NCBI RefSeq assembly: GCF_028372415.1
Contig: NC_092872.1
Location: 13,056,979 to 13,120,978, forward strand
Reading direction: 5' to 3'
From: Notamacropus eugenii
Taxonomy: Eukaryota; Chordata; Mammalia; Diprotodontia; Macropodidae
Length of the DNA stretch: 64,000 nucleotides
The notes beneath the pieces were generated by a model. It was not told the origin of the DNA. It saw only the letters and a program-made list of their open reading frames with translations, and did no database searches. Positions 23,751 through 38,700 of the stretch are shown here, piece by piece (within the stretch, counting starts at the first letter, position 1; each line of letters starts with the position of its first letter). The translations under genes and the position numbers were made by a program.

Positions 23751-26700
23751 CTGTAGCAAGACATGGGGGAGGCAGTAGGGATACAGGAGGTAAAGGGCAA
23801 AGGAAGGAGGTAGAAGAGGAAGAGATGGGCATAGGGTAAGGCATAGGGTCGGGGTTATTGGAAGGGGATGGAAGACGAGACCAGAATTTCATCATTAGAT
23901 GCCTGGAAAATAAAAGTTGAGTAGCTCATTAAAACTTAGGCAGATACCTCTTTTAAAAAGTTTCAATTTGAAGAAGTGAGCTCGCCAGATCTCTTGTTAG
24001 AGCCCACCTAGCCAGGTGGAGCTGTGGGGGAGCACAGAGGAGGCACAGCCAACTTACTTGTCTCCTGGATCTGGGTGTCGAAGGTCTGAGTTTCCCTTTG
24101 GTCACCACCCAATGAGGGGGTTAGGTGCCCTATTCCATTCGCCTGCGTGTTGGGGCCTGCTTGGGCCTCAGGTGGCTCCCCGCTCGGAGGGGCCAGGCAC
24201 AGTGGGGCCACCTCGCCGCTCCCCTCAGTCTACAATGAAACAGTGGGGTGGGGAGGAGACAATGGATGATCAATAGGAGAATGAGGTGAAATGGTATGGC
24301 GACACAGGGCTCTAAACACAGCCCGCCCCTGATTCCAGGACAGGCCAAGAGGTGTGAAGAACCTGGCAATCAAAGGTAATGAGAGACAAGGAAGATGGCA
24401 AAAAGACAGATTCAAATGTGGGTGCCAATACCTGATGGATATGGAACACTCGGCAAGACCTTTCTGCACTCAAAGCTTGCCTCTTTAAAAAACTGGGTAG
24501 GGGCACGGGGAGGCTGCCCTAATGATCTAAAGGGATCAATCCTCTTTCTTTCGTGTCAAGTTCCAGAAAATTTCCTCACGGATTTCTCATCCTTTCTAAA
24601 ACTTCCTCCAAACTCCGAAGAAAATCCTAGTCTGCCAAATGCCAGGGTCCTCTTCACAAAATCTGTTATCTTTCTGACATCAAAACCTCTAGGATCAAGA
24701 GCATTGGGGTGAGCAAATGCTGTCCTTGCTAACTGTCTGCCCTCACTGCTAGGATCTGCAGTTAGACACCCATATTCTGGTGTCATCAGTCAAAGGAGTT
24801 TTAGGCCCCCACTGAGTAAGTAACGCTCTCAGGATTTCAAGTGCAAAGGACGCTGGACTAAAAGTTAGGAAGTATGGATTCTATTTTTAGCTCTGTCATT
24901 AACTTACTATGTGGTACTGGACTCACTAGACCTTAGTTTCCACTGCTGTAAAGTTGAAAGGGCTGGTCTAGATGACCTCTAGGCTCAATTCTGGCTCTGT
25001 GAGGTTGGAACCACCGCTTTGTTCCCTCTTTAATATTCCCTCCATCTCCTCGTGAAGCAGCTCACACACTGTGGGCACTCAATAAATACTGACCAACTGA
25101 GACTTGTCTTTTCATTCATTCTTATCTCTGTGCTGGTGGTTACTTTAAGACATAGAACATCACATTACATTCTAAAAGGTCCCTGGAGATGACAGCCACA
25201 ATCTCTCATCCTAGCTTCTCTCTGAACTTATCAGAATGATCCCCAGAAGCTCCCAAGCCCCTTTCATGCAACGGAATAAATGGTAGACAATGTCTTGGCA
25301 CACAGAGCAAACCCAAAGTGCTTTGGAAGGAGGTTATCCCAGCCTAGGAAAAATGGTTATTCTCTGTGAAGCAGGTGACAGATGGCTAGAAGCCAAGTCT
25401 GAGCTCAGTACTCATAGGTAACCATTATACTAGATCCAAATAAAAAAAAACCCGCTAAATGCCCCTGGGGAGGCGGGGCAGAGAAGAGAGCACAGTGAGA
25501 GGACCTGATGAGCTAGTTATGGAATCAAGCAGCAGCCTGATTCACCAGGTCTATTCTCTGGGAAGCAGAGTTGGATCTAAGAAATAAACTACCAATATGG
25601 AGGCCTTTGATGCCCAAGCTGCCCCAGGCCTAGGTGGGGAAGGGAAAGACTGTGTGCAAGGGCAATATAATATTCTACTTGGATCCTGAGGGAAATGGAA
25701 GAAGGCTGGTGTTGGCTCATCATCATAAAGAAGTTCGTATTAGCTATCCAAGAATGAGATGAGCTCCCTGTCCATAGGAGTGGACAACTTCTTGTCCAGC
25801 ATGTCGTAAGAGGGATTCCTGTTCAGTTACAGGTGGGATGAGATGTCATTTTTAATTCCAAGATTATGGGACTCAAGATGGCAGCAGGGACAAGTTGGTT
25901 CTGTGTCACAAACTACAAAAAGGGTTTAGAAAAATACCTGAACCCTAAGTGTATGGCTACTGGCTTATCACAACAGAAGCTGAGTGGTCTGGGAAGTGTC
26001 TCTTGCCTTTTAAGCATTATGTCAGAGAAGGTAACCTCTGGCATGACACCCTGGGATCATCTCCTGTTGGGGATGGCAGCTAGTAAGAAGAGATAAGAAC
26101 ATCACCCTAAGCTGTCATACTGGGAAAATGAGCTATGCCGATCATGGCTGCCATCCTAAGGGGAGGCACAGCCATTTTCCTGGAGGTGGCGAGAAGAGGT
26201 ACCACGCTGAGGCATCAGACTGGAAAGCTTCTCCCACTTCTACCCATCACTTTTCTTTTTCCCACAGCCCTCTTCCTTTTTCTCTGGGTTTGGCAACAAA
26301 GGTGGTAATGGTAAATGAAGAGAGTGAAGACACTGCTTGTGGAAAGATTGAGGGGCAGCGGCTGACTTCGTCATCTTGACCCCCTCCCACCCTGCAGGCT
26401 GACACTATCCCCACTGGACCCCTAACTAATCCCCATCCTGGGGCTTAGTGTCCCAGCCCAGGTCCAGCCCCTCGATGGATCTACCTTGACTGTGCCACCT
26501 GCAGGCAAGTGTCCAACATTATCCAGGGATCCCACCTTCGCCTGGGCCTTCTCCTTGAAGTTCAGCTTCTGGTTTTCAATCTTGATATCACCTCCTCCTG
26601 GAATCACAGAGGATGCCATGGTGAGAAGAATAACAGATGAAGCAAGCAGGAAACCTGGGTCTGAATCCAAGCTCTACCATTTTTTGGTCACTCTCCCCTC

Positions 26701-29700
26701 TGTGAATATCAGTTTTGTTTGGATATCTGTAAAAGGAGGACTATACACGACCTTCTTAAGACTGTTGCGAGGAAAGGACTTTATAAATTTTAAAGGGTTA
26801 TGCAAATAAGAACTACTATGATTTCTTCAATAAAGTCTGGTGGTGATGCTTCATTCCATTGTTGGGGCAACTCTAGGCTCTGGAAGGCTAGGCCAATGGA
26901 CATCAAACAATGGCAGGTCCTTTCAAGTTGGGAAGAAAATAAAATCTGGGCTAGTGACCAAGCAAAGTCTGTTATTCAACCCTAAACTTAGCTGGACCTA
27001 GAACTTATTAAGGGTAGAATTTGAACAGGTAAAGACAAGGGGGCCATAAGTATCAGAGGCACTACAAGCAAGTGAATCCTGCCTGCCACGTTTCTCAGTT
27101 TCCCATATGTAGGTCAGAAGACCTAGTTATGCTTCCAACTCTCCCCTTTTCTGGATACAAACCTCTCTGAATTGCAAGTGTGGTATCTCAATTGAAACAC
27201 AAGGTAAGAACCAGATAATTGGAAACACCTCAAAGGGAATCTCCTGCTGTCAAAGAGCTAACTTAGGTTGAAGGCAAATGCTCATGAGAGGACATGGACA
27301 AAGCTGGAAACTGAACGTGTGGTTAAGAAAGTAATGACTGTGAATGGGGCTGACATTTCTAGACTGTGTCTTAAAATACAAGAATGAGGAGCTTTCCATC
27401 AGAGGCGCAATACATTTAACAAAGGCTGATAACAAGCATTTGCCTGGGATCTTGGAGATCTAAACAAAAAGGAAGGGGATGGAGAGAACTGTATATGTCC
27501 ACCTACCAAGCTCTATACTATGGATACTATGTGAATGAGGTACTACATTCTCCCTATAAAGGAAGAAGAACAGCAGAGGTTCTCAAGGAGGATTAAAATA
27601 TACAAAAAGAATCAAAAACAAAACCCACAGCCTCAGTTGGTCACACACAAATATTCAAAGTACATTGGTAAGCAATGGAGTACAAGAAAGTACATTTGAC
27701 AAAAATGAATCTCTGAGACTCAATGACATGGAACTCATGACTGGAATATGGCTCTGGACAGACTTCTCTCATTTAAAAGGAACATAAGATGCAAAGGGGA
27801 AGAAAGGAGAACACCAAGAAATACTAAAACATGTCCACGTTTGAGGACAGGGACCAGAAGGAACATGAAGGACTATCTAGGTGAGGATCAGAAGCAGCTG
27901 AAGAAGGAACCTGTGGGCTGAAGCATTTTTCTTTTCCCTACCAAGAAACGTAATCACTGAAATGGCAAGGACAAAACAAAAATGAATTACAGGGAGTTAA
28001 AGCTAAAGTCAAAACAGAAAACACCTCACTGTTACGCAGGATGAAGCCAAGTCATCAGGCCTAGATGACCTTCATCACAAGGCACTGGATGGATTCAGTA
28101 GGTTAGAAAACTGAGCTGAACTGAATAAAATGACATTTAAAAAGAATGTTAGCTTCCACAGAGGCTCAAAAAAAATCAACTTTACAAATACAAGAAGGAT
28201 GAGGAAGTCCAGCAAAGTGACTGAAGAAGGTGAGTTCTAGTGTATTATAACATAAATGTGACAGTGGCATGGACATGGTGGCCAAAAAGCTCACAAGATC
28301 TTAGGTGTACAGTGGGACAAGTGGTATCCCAGAGTAGGAAAATGATTTTCTGTTTGCATTCTACTCCAGTCAGACAACATGCTAGGTATAAAAAAAGAGA
28401 GCCAAACCTTAGGAAGGGCAACGGGAGAGGGAAAGTCTTCAAGTTCTTGCCATATGAAGAGACAGAACAATCACAGATTTAGAGCTGAAAGCGACTTCAG
28501 ACCACTTGGTTCAATTTGCACATTTGAAAGATGAAGAAAGAGAGACAAGGAGATTTAGTGATATGGCCAAGGTTTCACAGGGAGTAGGACTTGAAACCAT
28601 GTGGTGGATAATTACTAATGACTGAGGAAACTACCCAAGCCATACAATTTATTGGCAAGACAGGCATAAGAAATGAGTCAGTGGACTCCCCAGTCAGTCC
28701 AAAGGCCCTGAATACAAAGTGAGACAGACTTTTAGGTATTAAAAATAATCAAATAAGACCAATGAATTAAAAGAAAACAGAAGTACAAAGCAGGAAACAA
28801 AATTAGGGAATCTGATTTCGAACTGGAGGAACAATGAGGGACTTTCCAAGTTGGGAAGGAAAAAATTCAAGTGCAATTCCCTCCAATCACAAAAAAGAGG
28901 TGTTCTGCTCCCCTCAAGCATTCATGTTCATGTTCATATTCATATCCAATCAGAGGAACATGGAAACGATAATATGGCCACTTTTCATATAAGAAATATA
29001 AGTTGCTAGAGATGTATAACTTTGAGAAAACTCCTGGCATCGCTCTTTAGATCTAACTGGGTTTCTGGGTCCTTAGTTAAGGGTCTCTAAAAGCAGCAGG
29101 TAGAGGTGGTCCAGCTTCCCAATAACAAAGGACTATGTTGAAAAAAGAAATTGCAATGAAGCTTTCTCATAATTCCCAAAATGGAATAAAGTTTTCTCAC
29201 AAGACAGAAACTGGACTAGAACTATAAATAAATAGAAAAGAACTGAGGAAGATCCTCAACTGAGTCATCAGTCGTAAGATGTGAGTCAGTGCACTTCACT
29301 CAAATTCCCCACTTAGGTCCTCTAACTTTGGAATCTGTGATATTTTCACTGTGTCACAAGAAGTGGAGCTACTGGAGAGGCAATGAGGAGTTTGGAATAT
29401 CTTTATTGAAGGACACAGGCAGGTTGCAGGCCTTTATACCGAGAAGTTGGGTCTTCTAAAACAGCACCGTAAAACAAGAGAAGCACGGGATTTGGAGGCA
29501 GAGTGACCGGGTTCCAACTCATTCTCCTTATCCACAGCCTCCTTTCCCCCCTTCCCCAGCTATCAGCAGCTCCTTGCCACCTCCCCTAGGATTGTTGTAA
29601 GTTCCTCCAGAACCAACTCCTCAGGATGGACGCACATCAGCCCCCTGTACTGGGCATGGCCAAGAGCCCCAGTCCACTGGACAGTGCACCCCAGGGGGAA

Positions 29701-32700
29701 AGGTGACTCACCAGGTTTGTGTTTGATATTCGCTTTGGAGCCACACTTTGAGGCCACCTTGGAAATGTCAACTTTCTTATTCTGTATCTGCACCTAAAGA
29801 GAACACAAAAGAAGAAGGTACCTTAGGGCCAGACCTGGAGAGGGCCTTGGTCTGAAGTACTGAGGTGCTTCACATGGGCTTGTCTTCACCATCACAGTTC
29901 TACACCCCACCTAAACTTAACTAAAACTTGGGCTGCAAAGGTCCAAGCACTATTACTGGCCAAAAGCATTCCTAAAGCACAGAAGTAATTTGGGCAAAGA
30001 TACTTATACGAACAACTTGAAATTCATTTCTCTACCCTGACAGGACAGAAGATGTCTCAGTGGATAAATACAGTCTAGATTGACAAGACCTACACAGGTT
30101 CTCAGGGAGCTCCACAAAACAGCACCTCCCCCTATGTTTCTATCTCTAGAATTCATGGCCAACTGTCACCTGTGGGTAGGATGGGGACTGGAACAAAAGC
30201 CCTGAAGGGCAGCAATTGTTTAATCTGTATCCCAGGCCCCAGCACACAGTAGGTGCTTAATGAACACGTACTGGAGACACCATCATTGCTCTCAGACAGA
30301 CCATAATCAAATGAGATGGATTAAAGCTAAAGTACTAACAGTATGGAACGAACTCTAATTATCCAATGTTCTCAGCAAAGGCAGCCTACAAACATTTATC
30401 GCATCTCTGTGTCTCTGATGGTGGTACCTGGTCAGATTAGCCTAGAAAGGAAAAATTCCAATTTCTTTTGTGAGTTTTCATTAGATGGCAATTGTATTTG
30501 CTTCTAAGTCCACATTTCTTCAAACAAGCTGTTTCACGACCTAAGTCCCAGGCGCCAGATTTCAAGTCTTTACCGACATTTTTCTTGTCACCTCCTTCCT
30601 TCATCATCATCTACATCCTGGATATCCATAACTGGTCATCAGCCTTTAGGGAACTGGGAAGGATAATTAAGGCTAAAGATGAGATAGGGAACATACACGG
30701 CATTACAAAAGTGGGTCAAGGCATAGGAGAGGGAAGACTGGTGGATGATAGAGGAAAATGGGCCACAGAAAGTGGGATACTGTTAGAAACAGCTAAGAAA
30801 CAGGGAAAGATGGGCATGAAGGGAAAAGACAATGAGGTAAACTACAGTAATCATGCAACATAATCCTAAAAGTTGAGGGCTTGTACACTGTAAGTGGGGC
30901 CAAAAATATGGGGGGGAAAGTGTTGGGTACGAGTGTGTGGGCAAAGTTCTTTTTGAAATGAGATAAAGGGATTTTAAGGGAAAGAACAGGTCAAACAATG
31001 ATTACATTTATCATTAGAGAGTGAAAAACTAAAGAGAAACTACAGCCTAGAGTGGGAGGTTTATTGTGGGCGACGGCAACTTCCTAAGGGCCCTGCTTAG
31101 GTTACGAGAGTCCACCAGCCTTATATTCCCACTATGAAAGTTGGCAGCCCCAAATACTGGGCATATGTTGCCCAAGGGGTAAAAATTCAATACTACAATA
31201 TTTAAAGTAGCACTTTTTGTGGTAGCAAAATAGTAGGGGGTGTTGAGTATGGCATTAATGGAAAGGAAAATTATTGCAGTGTAAGAAATGATGAATGAGG
31301 AATGCAAAGAAAATGAGATTTCTTTTAAGTGAAATTCAGAGAATCATATTACAAAATGGTTATAACAGAGTAAACGAAAACCCTAAACTAAAGCTGAACT
31401 TAGTTTGATTTCCAAGACCAATTCTGGATCTCAGAACAGATGATGAAATAGAATTCCTTCTCCTCAGAAGAGAGGTGGAGAACCACTGGCAGAGAAGATC
31501 ACTACGTGGGTTAATTTTACTTGTTCTCCTTTGTTACAAGGTAGGGTTCAACATGCCAGATAATTAACTGCCATTTACTAAGTACCCTCTAAGTGCCAGG
31601 CACTGTGCTAAGCACTTTCACAAAGAAAGGCAAAAACCACACCCAAAACCAATGCCTGCTCTCAAGGAGCTCACAGTCTAATGGAGGAAATCACATGCAA
31701 ACAACTGTGTCAACAAGAAAATACAAGACAAATTGGGTGTGAAACAGCTTCTTACAAAAGGCTGAACTTAGAATCTATTTGGGAGTTACGAGTCAGAAGG
31801 GAGAACAATCCAGACAGGGATGAAAATGCTTGGAGCTTGAAATCACTGGATTTCAGAGTGTGTGGAGCAAGGAAGGTGTAAGAAGTCTGGAAAGGAATTA
31901 GGTTATGAAAGGCTTTGAAAGGCAAATAAAGGATTTTATACTTGATTCTAAATGTAACAGGGAAACACCAGGGTTGACTGAACGGGGGGGAGGGAGGAAG
32001 GAGGTTTGCAACGCTGGGGCAGGGGGGCCAAGAAGACAAAACTGTAATCTCCAGGTTTTCACAAAAGAATGGTGGGCAGCCTTCTGATGTTTGTGTATTT
32101 GCATATATACAAATGCACATGTGTACAGATGCCAGTATGCATGTGTAGACATGTCCTTGAACATCAAGCACAGCTCATCCTTGATCAGGATCAAGCCCGT
32201 GTATGAATGGGGTCAAACAGAGAAGACTCAGTCCGTCCACACGACTCAAAGGGAGGAAAAGAGCCCTTGACTGCCATGTTGGTTTTGTCCACATACCAGT
32301 CACAACCAGTCCTTGCTACGGATCCTTCAAAATGCATAAAATGAAATACGTAGACTTATGAGGGAAACTCAATGGTCAGTGAAAATTAAGATTCCTCTAA
32401 ATTTATGGTCCCAGTGAAATCAATGCATTTATTCCTTGGGGACTCCAAAGAAAGAGTTCTTGCTTTAAAAAGGCACTACCTCTGTGGACAGCTAATATGG
32501 ATAGCTGATACATGCTCATAACTATAAAGAGGGACACAATATTCCTGCCATTTTCCATGCTGGATCTGAATGCTAGAGGTTAGCCATTTTAGTCACATCC
32601 TGAATACCAGGGGGTTCCTGTAAAGTGGGCATGATTAGGAATGAACAGGTGGACAGTCTCATTGAAAGACAAGTCATTCAACCAATCCTTAAGTAACATG

Positions 32701-35700
32701 ATTTCTGGGCCCCTCACCATAAATGGCTGCATTTCAGTTTGCCAATATCCTTCCATTTAAAATGTGGTATCCATAAAAGAACACAGTACTTACAGAAGTG
32801 GGTTTGTCAGGGCAGAGGTATAAAGGTAGAATTTTGCTCATTGTGAATACTATACTTCTATTGATTCTGCCAAAGACTGTATGAGCTTTTCTGACAGCCA
32901 GGTGACACTTTGGAATTTTCATTAAGTTTACAAACCACCAAACTATCTAGAAATTTTTCACGAAACCTACTGTCCAGCCGGATCTTCCAATCTGGCATTC
33001 ATAACAACCAAAGTTTAGCACTGGAGTTTACATTTACACGCATACTTGAAACATCTGTAGTTTTGTTGGTGTCCATACTCCACCACGGCAAAGACCACAG
33101 CCTATTTCTCACTTACTAGATGGTTGCTGAGAGTGGCTAAGGTTGCAGATAATCAGCTTAGTGATGGGACTGTCCAATTTAGCTAAAACCGCTCTCCAAG
33201 TACGTGAGGATTTTAGATTTATCATGATTACAATTCCTTTTAGGACATTTTGCCCACTGTTAAGTAACACCTTTCTGCATACAGATTCTGCTACACATCC
33301 ATAACCTTTTAAACTTCATGTCATCTACAGATTTGATAAGCATGCCAACTATGTCTTCACCAGAGGTGATGGTTTAGCTCCCAGTTGTTATCAACCTAAC
33401 GATCACATCTTTTAAGGCCGTGCAGCCAGTTCTGAATGGCCCTGACTTCCTCTAAACCATAACTTCTTTTCCAGCTCGTTCACAAGTACACTGTGTCAGC
33501 CTCCATCAAATGGCTTACTGAAATCCAGATATACTGGTGTGATGCCATGTCTACAGCATTCTCTTGAGCTAAGAGTCTAATAATCTTGTTTAAAAAATAA
33601 AGGGGAACCAAGTTAATATGCACAATTGGCCAAATGTGCGTGTGTGTGTATCTATGAATGATTCAGATCTAAAATATACACAAACTCATATAACGTGATA
33701 GGCTGCCATTTTAAAATAAATCTTCCAGCCCTACACACACACACGCACACATGCACACGCACACACATACACACAGAGTGTAAAATAAGGGTTTTGGATT
33801 AGAAATGGAGTTCTTGATTTTCTGTGTGTCCATTTGGTGACATTTATTGACCCATTCTCAAAATCATGTTTTTAATGAATAATGTTTAAATGAATAAAAC
33901 AAAAGATGTAGGATTACAAAAGAAAACACAGGTTGGTGACAATAAAGATAGACTTTTGATCTTACCATTCTCCTGAACCCTCCTCATGTACTGCCACATA
34001 CTCCAGGGTTAAGGATTCCTGAACTAGAAGATCTCCTAAATCTTGTTCATCTCTAAAGTTAGGATCCTATGACATCTAAAATAACTAGTGCTGTATTTTT
34101 ATCATTCTTTCATCCACCTTCTCATTCATGTCCAACACTCCACGAGCTCATTTGGGAATTTTTTGGCAAAGACAATGGAGTGGTCTGCCATTTTCTTCTC
34201 CAGAAACGTTACAGAAAAGGAGATCGAGGGTTTAACACAGTTATCTAACTAACCTGGAGCCACAAGTCTGTTAAGTGTCTGAGGCCAGCTTCCACACAGC
34301 GTCACCAAGCGGCCCCCAGCATCATCATTGCCCCTCTTCTCAACATGGCCTCTTTAGAATGGCTCCCCCTCCTCCATTCAGTAGGGTCTGGAGGCAATTT
34401 TCTTCCTATACTTCATTTTCAATTGAGATCTCCTAGGTTATATCAGGAATCTCCAAAATATATTGTTTTCTTAGCCTTCATTAGATGGAATCCAGGGTGC
34501 AAGAAAGAAAGAGCCCATTATTCCCATCTTATTTCCCTTTGTGAAAATTCAAATTCTGTACTACATGACTATTGTCTTAGAATAGCAATGCACTTTCCAT
34601 GTCCACCCCTTTTCTCTAAAGAGTGCACCTTCTATCACCAGCAAGAATGAATATAACGCTGAAGTGATTTTGGAGGGGAGGCAGCCCCTAACACTGACCC
34701 CAAGCCAGTGCCTCCCAAATAAGAAAAGGAAAAAAGACTCTTGTAAAATCTATGCACAATCAAGCAAAACAGATGACTAACTGGCCTGTGTCTGAAAATG
34801 AAAACTGCATCCAGCACCTGGAGCCTGCTGTCTCTCTGTTGCTCATTGGCGGCCTCTAAGATCTGAAGAGTTTAGATCAGGTCTACACAACCTGCTGCCT
34901 GCCAAAGCACTTTGTGCAGTTCTCAAAGAAGGTAGAGGAATCCATCCTCTACTGTACCCAAAGCCCTTTGGCATGCCACAAGCCATGAATGGGCCTTGGG
35001 TTGTGCAGACCTAGTTCAGATCCTGGAACTTTAGAGAGGCTTTTAAAATCCCTCATGTCAGGATCAATTGTCCCGATATGAATCATCAGAAGTGGACAGT
35101 TGGTTTAATGGTTGGAGAAGGTTCGCTCTTTACCATGATATGAATACGTGCCTCCAAAGGAGAATCTGTCTTAATGGCTGCAAAATTCAGGTTAAACTAT
35201 GTTTACAACATCATTGCCCTCAACAGGGAAACAAAATTCATTCAGACCCAAATCGGGAATTCTACACCTGGCTACTGCCTCACTAGTCAAGAGTCTAGGA
35301 AAGCTTGGGACTCAGGGTGGAAGTCGTAAAGGGAAGGAGCATCTAGAGAGAGGAGGATATAAGCTTATTGAGATGACAACATTTTGGACCAACCTCTGAA
35401 GAATGACCAAATTTCTTTCCCTCCATCAAGGGTCTTGTGAATGAAAGGATTTGTAGGGCCATTCACCCATCCAAGGTACCACCCTTTCTACCTGCAGAGT
35501 CAAGAGCTAGAAAACCAAGCTCATTTTAGGAGCAGAAAACCAGGAAAAGAACAGTTGCTCTCGGTGGGGCAATGCTCCATCACCTATGGCTCTCCCTGTA
35601 TCAACTCAACGTGCATCTTACTGTAAGGTCAATTTTAACAGTTGTGTCTGGAAGCAAACTCATAACATAGAAATACTGAAAGGACTGGGCCCCTCCACCA

Positions 35701-38700
35701 CAATGCCATTGCTGGGGAGACAGTTTTCAACATCAATTGCTGTTTATGTAACAGTCATTTTCTTTCCAGCACTCTTCACGGCAGTCAGAGGCCTTCAGCT
35801 CCTGACTTAACTTTATCTTTTCTACATCAAACAGAATCATGCTAAATCATAAATGCGGTCCAAACAGCACTTCTAAAGCCCTATCGGTGCTTATGCTCTT
35901 GGCAATGGAAATAAAGATATCCTCTCACAAGAAGTAGGTGATTAGTATCTTCTTGTTTCCAATAACCCAACCGGATCCCTTCTGACATTCTGCTACACTC
36001 AACCTAAGTAGAGAATACCACAGACTGCAATTCCCAGATACCAAAGACAAACTGTCCAGAGCCCATACTTACATTCCCACCTCCAGGGACATGCTTAATA
36101 TTGTCCTTGGAACCACACTTGGATTGAACATGGCTGTAGTTCACTTTTTTGGAGACTATCTGGACCTGGAGCGTTAGAGAATGGAAAAACAACACAAGGG
36201 GAGACGACTGGTTAGAACTGGCCCACGGCACACAGGGAGTCCACACAGGACAACTGTGACTTACAAGCAAAGAGGGTCATGTTAAAGCTTGACCCCACCC
36301 TCAGGAACAGGCAGAGGAGTGTGAAGGGGAGGGAGAGAAGGGAAACAACAAACATACAAGAGTACAAAGAAGCAAACAGGCTGTTCATGGGGACAAACTT
36401 AACACTTCTCAACTGCTCTCTAGTCAACGGAGCTGGGGAGCTCAGCAAGGGCCCTATTGTTGGCACTAGGCCCCCCCCCCCCCCCCAATTCATGGGATGG
36501 GGAGACCTCCTCGGGAGCACATTTAGCCTGTGTAAAAAACAATAAATCACTTAGCGGTCTCCAGGGTATTCTCAGACCTAGCCTTCTTTTCTTACCTATT
36601 CCCCAGATGCCCTATGCACCAACACTTGGCCATTATATGGGTATGCTTCATTTGCAAAAACTAATTGGCTCCCACACAAAAAGGTCCCAAAGGGGTATTT
36701 TCGCCATCCAAGAGCTGAGCACTTCGTTCAAACACTGAGCTCCAGATCCTGGCTGCTTTGAGAAGCAAAGACTGCAGGGAAATTCATTGGGTGCCTGTTA
36801 ATTGGACACAAACCTGATTCCAACAGGAAGAAACATTGTTCAGCACTAAATGCAAATGGTCCACAAAGCCCTGAACGCTCATATGGCTGCATCTAAAACC
36901 TGCCTTGAACCCTGAAGCACAGGCTACAGAACAGGCTTCAGCCTTAATATATCATAAATAGCTTCCACATGTAGAACAACAAAATGTCTCTGGCCTCCAT
37001 GCTTCTTCTACCACACAACAGCAAACAGCATTTTCATTCAAATTTCCAACCAGTTCTGGATTAAAATCCCACCCTTAGTCATCCTGTGTTCCTCATTTTG
37101 TGCTCTTTACACTCTTTACTGAAAGAGAATCCTATACCTCAGCTCTGCGAGGTTTCAGCAGATGAATTTTTTAAAGATTTCCCAGCATTATACTGGTGAG
37201 AAGAGAAGGCACCAGATTCCTTTCCCCAGTTCAGTCATGCCATGCCCTTAACCTCAAGGCTACAGCAAACTTCCACTAGACCACAGATCACACAGTCATT
37301 CTCTTTCCTCTTACGCCCCAAGTCTTCCAGCCTTAATATTTCAGGGCTACATGTTTACGGCTGGTAACCCTCTCCCAAAGAGGAGCTAAATGAAAAACAT
37401 TTGCTCAAAAGTGACCCCCAGAAGCTTTAAGGTATAATTATAGCCTTCATCATCTATTAGCCTAACATTCATGGAACGTACTAGGCAGAGATTATCTGTT
37501 CTGTATTACAAAAACTAAAGGCAACACTTCACTTTCGAGTCATAAAAGCTGGGTTCCAATAATGGGTGCCATTCATTACAGCAAAACCTCAAGCTATTCT
37601 CAAGGTCTTCATCTTGCTCTACATCCCATAACTGACACAAACCAGCTGACACTTATGAATGCCTCTCACCCAAGAATACTACTTCCAGCAGCCACAATTA
37701 ATGGAAGAGGTATTTCATTTGTCAAGCAAGAGGATCCTAATTTCATGGGTTAGCACGCAAGGTGCATCCTAGAGGAATTTTTAATCCATGGCTGCTTTCA
37801 TACTGGGGCATTTAGAACATGACTGACTTCATTATAAGTCACTAAGGAGCAGGCAATATGCTGCTAACACCCGTAACTGTGATAACTGAACTTGAAGTAA
37901 CTATGTGCAAGGTGGCACAGTAGATAAGCACTTATTTAGAGTGAAGAAGATCTTAGTTCAAATCTGGCCCCAAACATTTACTGGCTGACCCTGGGTAAAT
38001 CACCTCATCTGTTTGCTTTAGTTTCCTCAACTTTAAAATGGAAATAATAATAGCACTACTTCCCAGGGTTGTTGTGAGGATCAAATGAGATAATTGTAAA
38101 GAACCTAGCACAGTTCCTGGAATGTAGAGGGCATTATAGAACTGTCTATCTCCCCCATCCCAATGGGGAATTTTTGTAGAACTTGTAGGTTTCTAAGTAT
38201 CAAAAAACAGCCATACTTATTATTTGAGGTGAAGATAAACTAAAGATGCTTTATCTCTAACGTGCTATAGGGTAATGGGAAGCTTCAATTTTGTAAATGT
38301 TTTTTTTTTCTTTCCACAGACTTTGGAAATCCCTAGGATGCTCAGCTTTCAAACTATAAGAATATGGCAATACATTTTTCCCACTTCTTCTCAGACATGA
38401 CTATTTCAGTAACAGCTGTATTTTCTCCCTGGATATATATCTGCTCCACTTGAGCAGTTTTGGACTATACCTAAGGACCCAGAAGAAACAGTGGCAGAAG
38501 CAGCAGTTTTGTTAATGGGCATTTTATTTCATGCATCTGAGCACAGGGATATATTAGAGACAGCTCTTACCCTTTAGTCATTTGGGGAAATATTCCTAGT
38601 CCAAAGAACAAATGTCTGAGTGCAGGGTGGAGACTATGGAAAACAGTCATGGTAGTGGTGGATTTCTGCCCCCCTTTTATTTTTGGTTGGGAAGTTATTC

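Larger units (their letters stand above)
29794..36072. other. MAP4 intron between repeats 2 and 3
   Basis: Over 6 kb. Holds an L2 3' end (30190-30275), an old repeat (31560-32000), a CR1/L3-like stretch (33160-33600), a CA run (33736-33776) and a reverse SINE (34125-34325). Nothing coding was recognised. Confidence 0.55.

Noticed and set aside
24008-24057. Extension of MAP4 form 1 through the donor to a stop at 24008
   Set aside because: A strong gtaagt donor and the exact ETSI ending downstream make splicing the better reading. Retention remains possible but unsupported.
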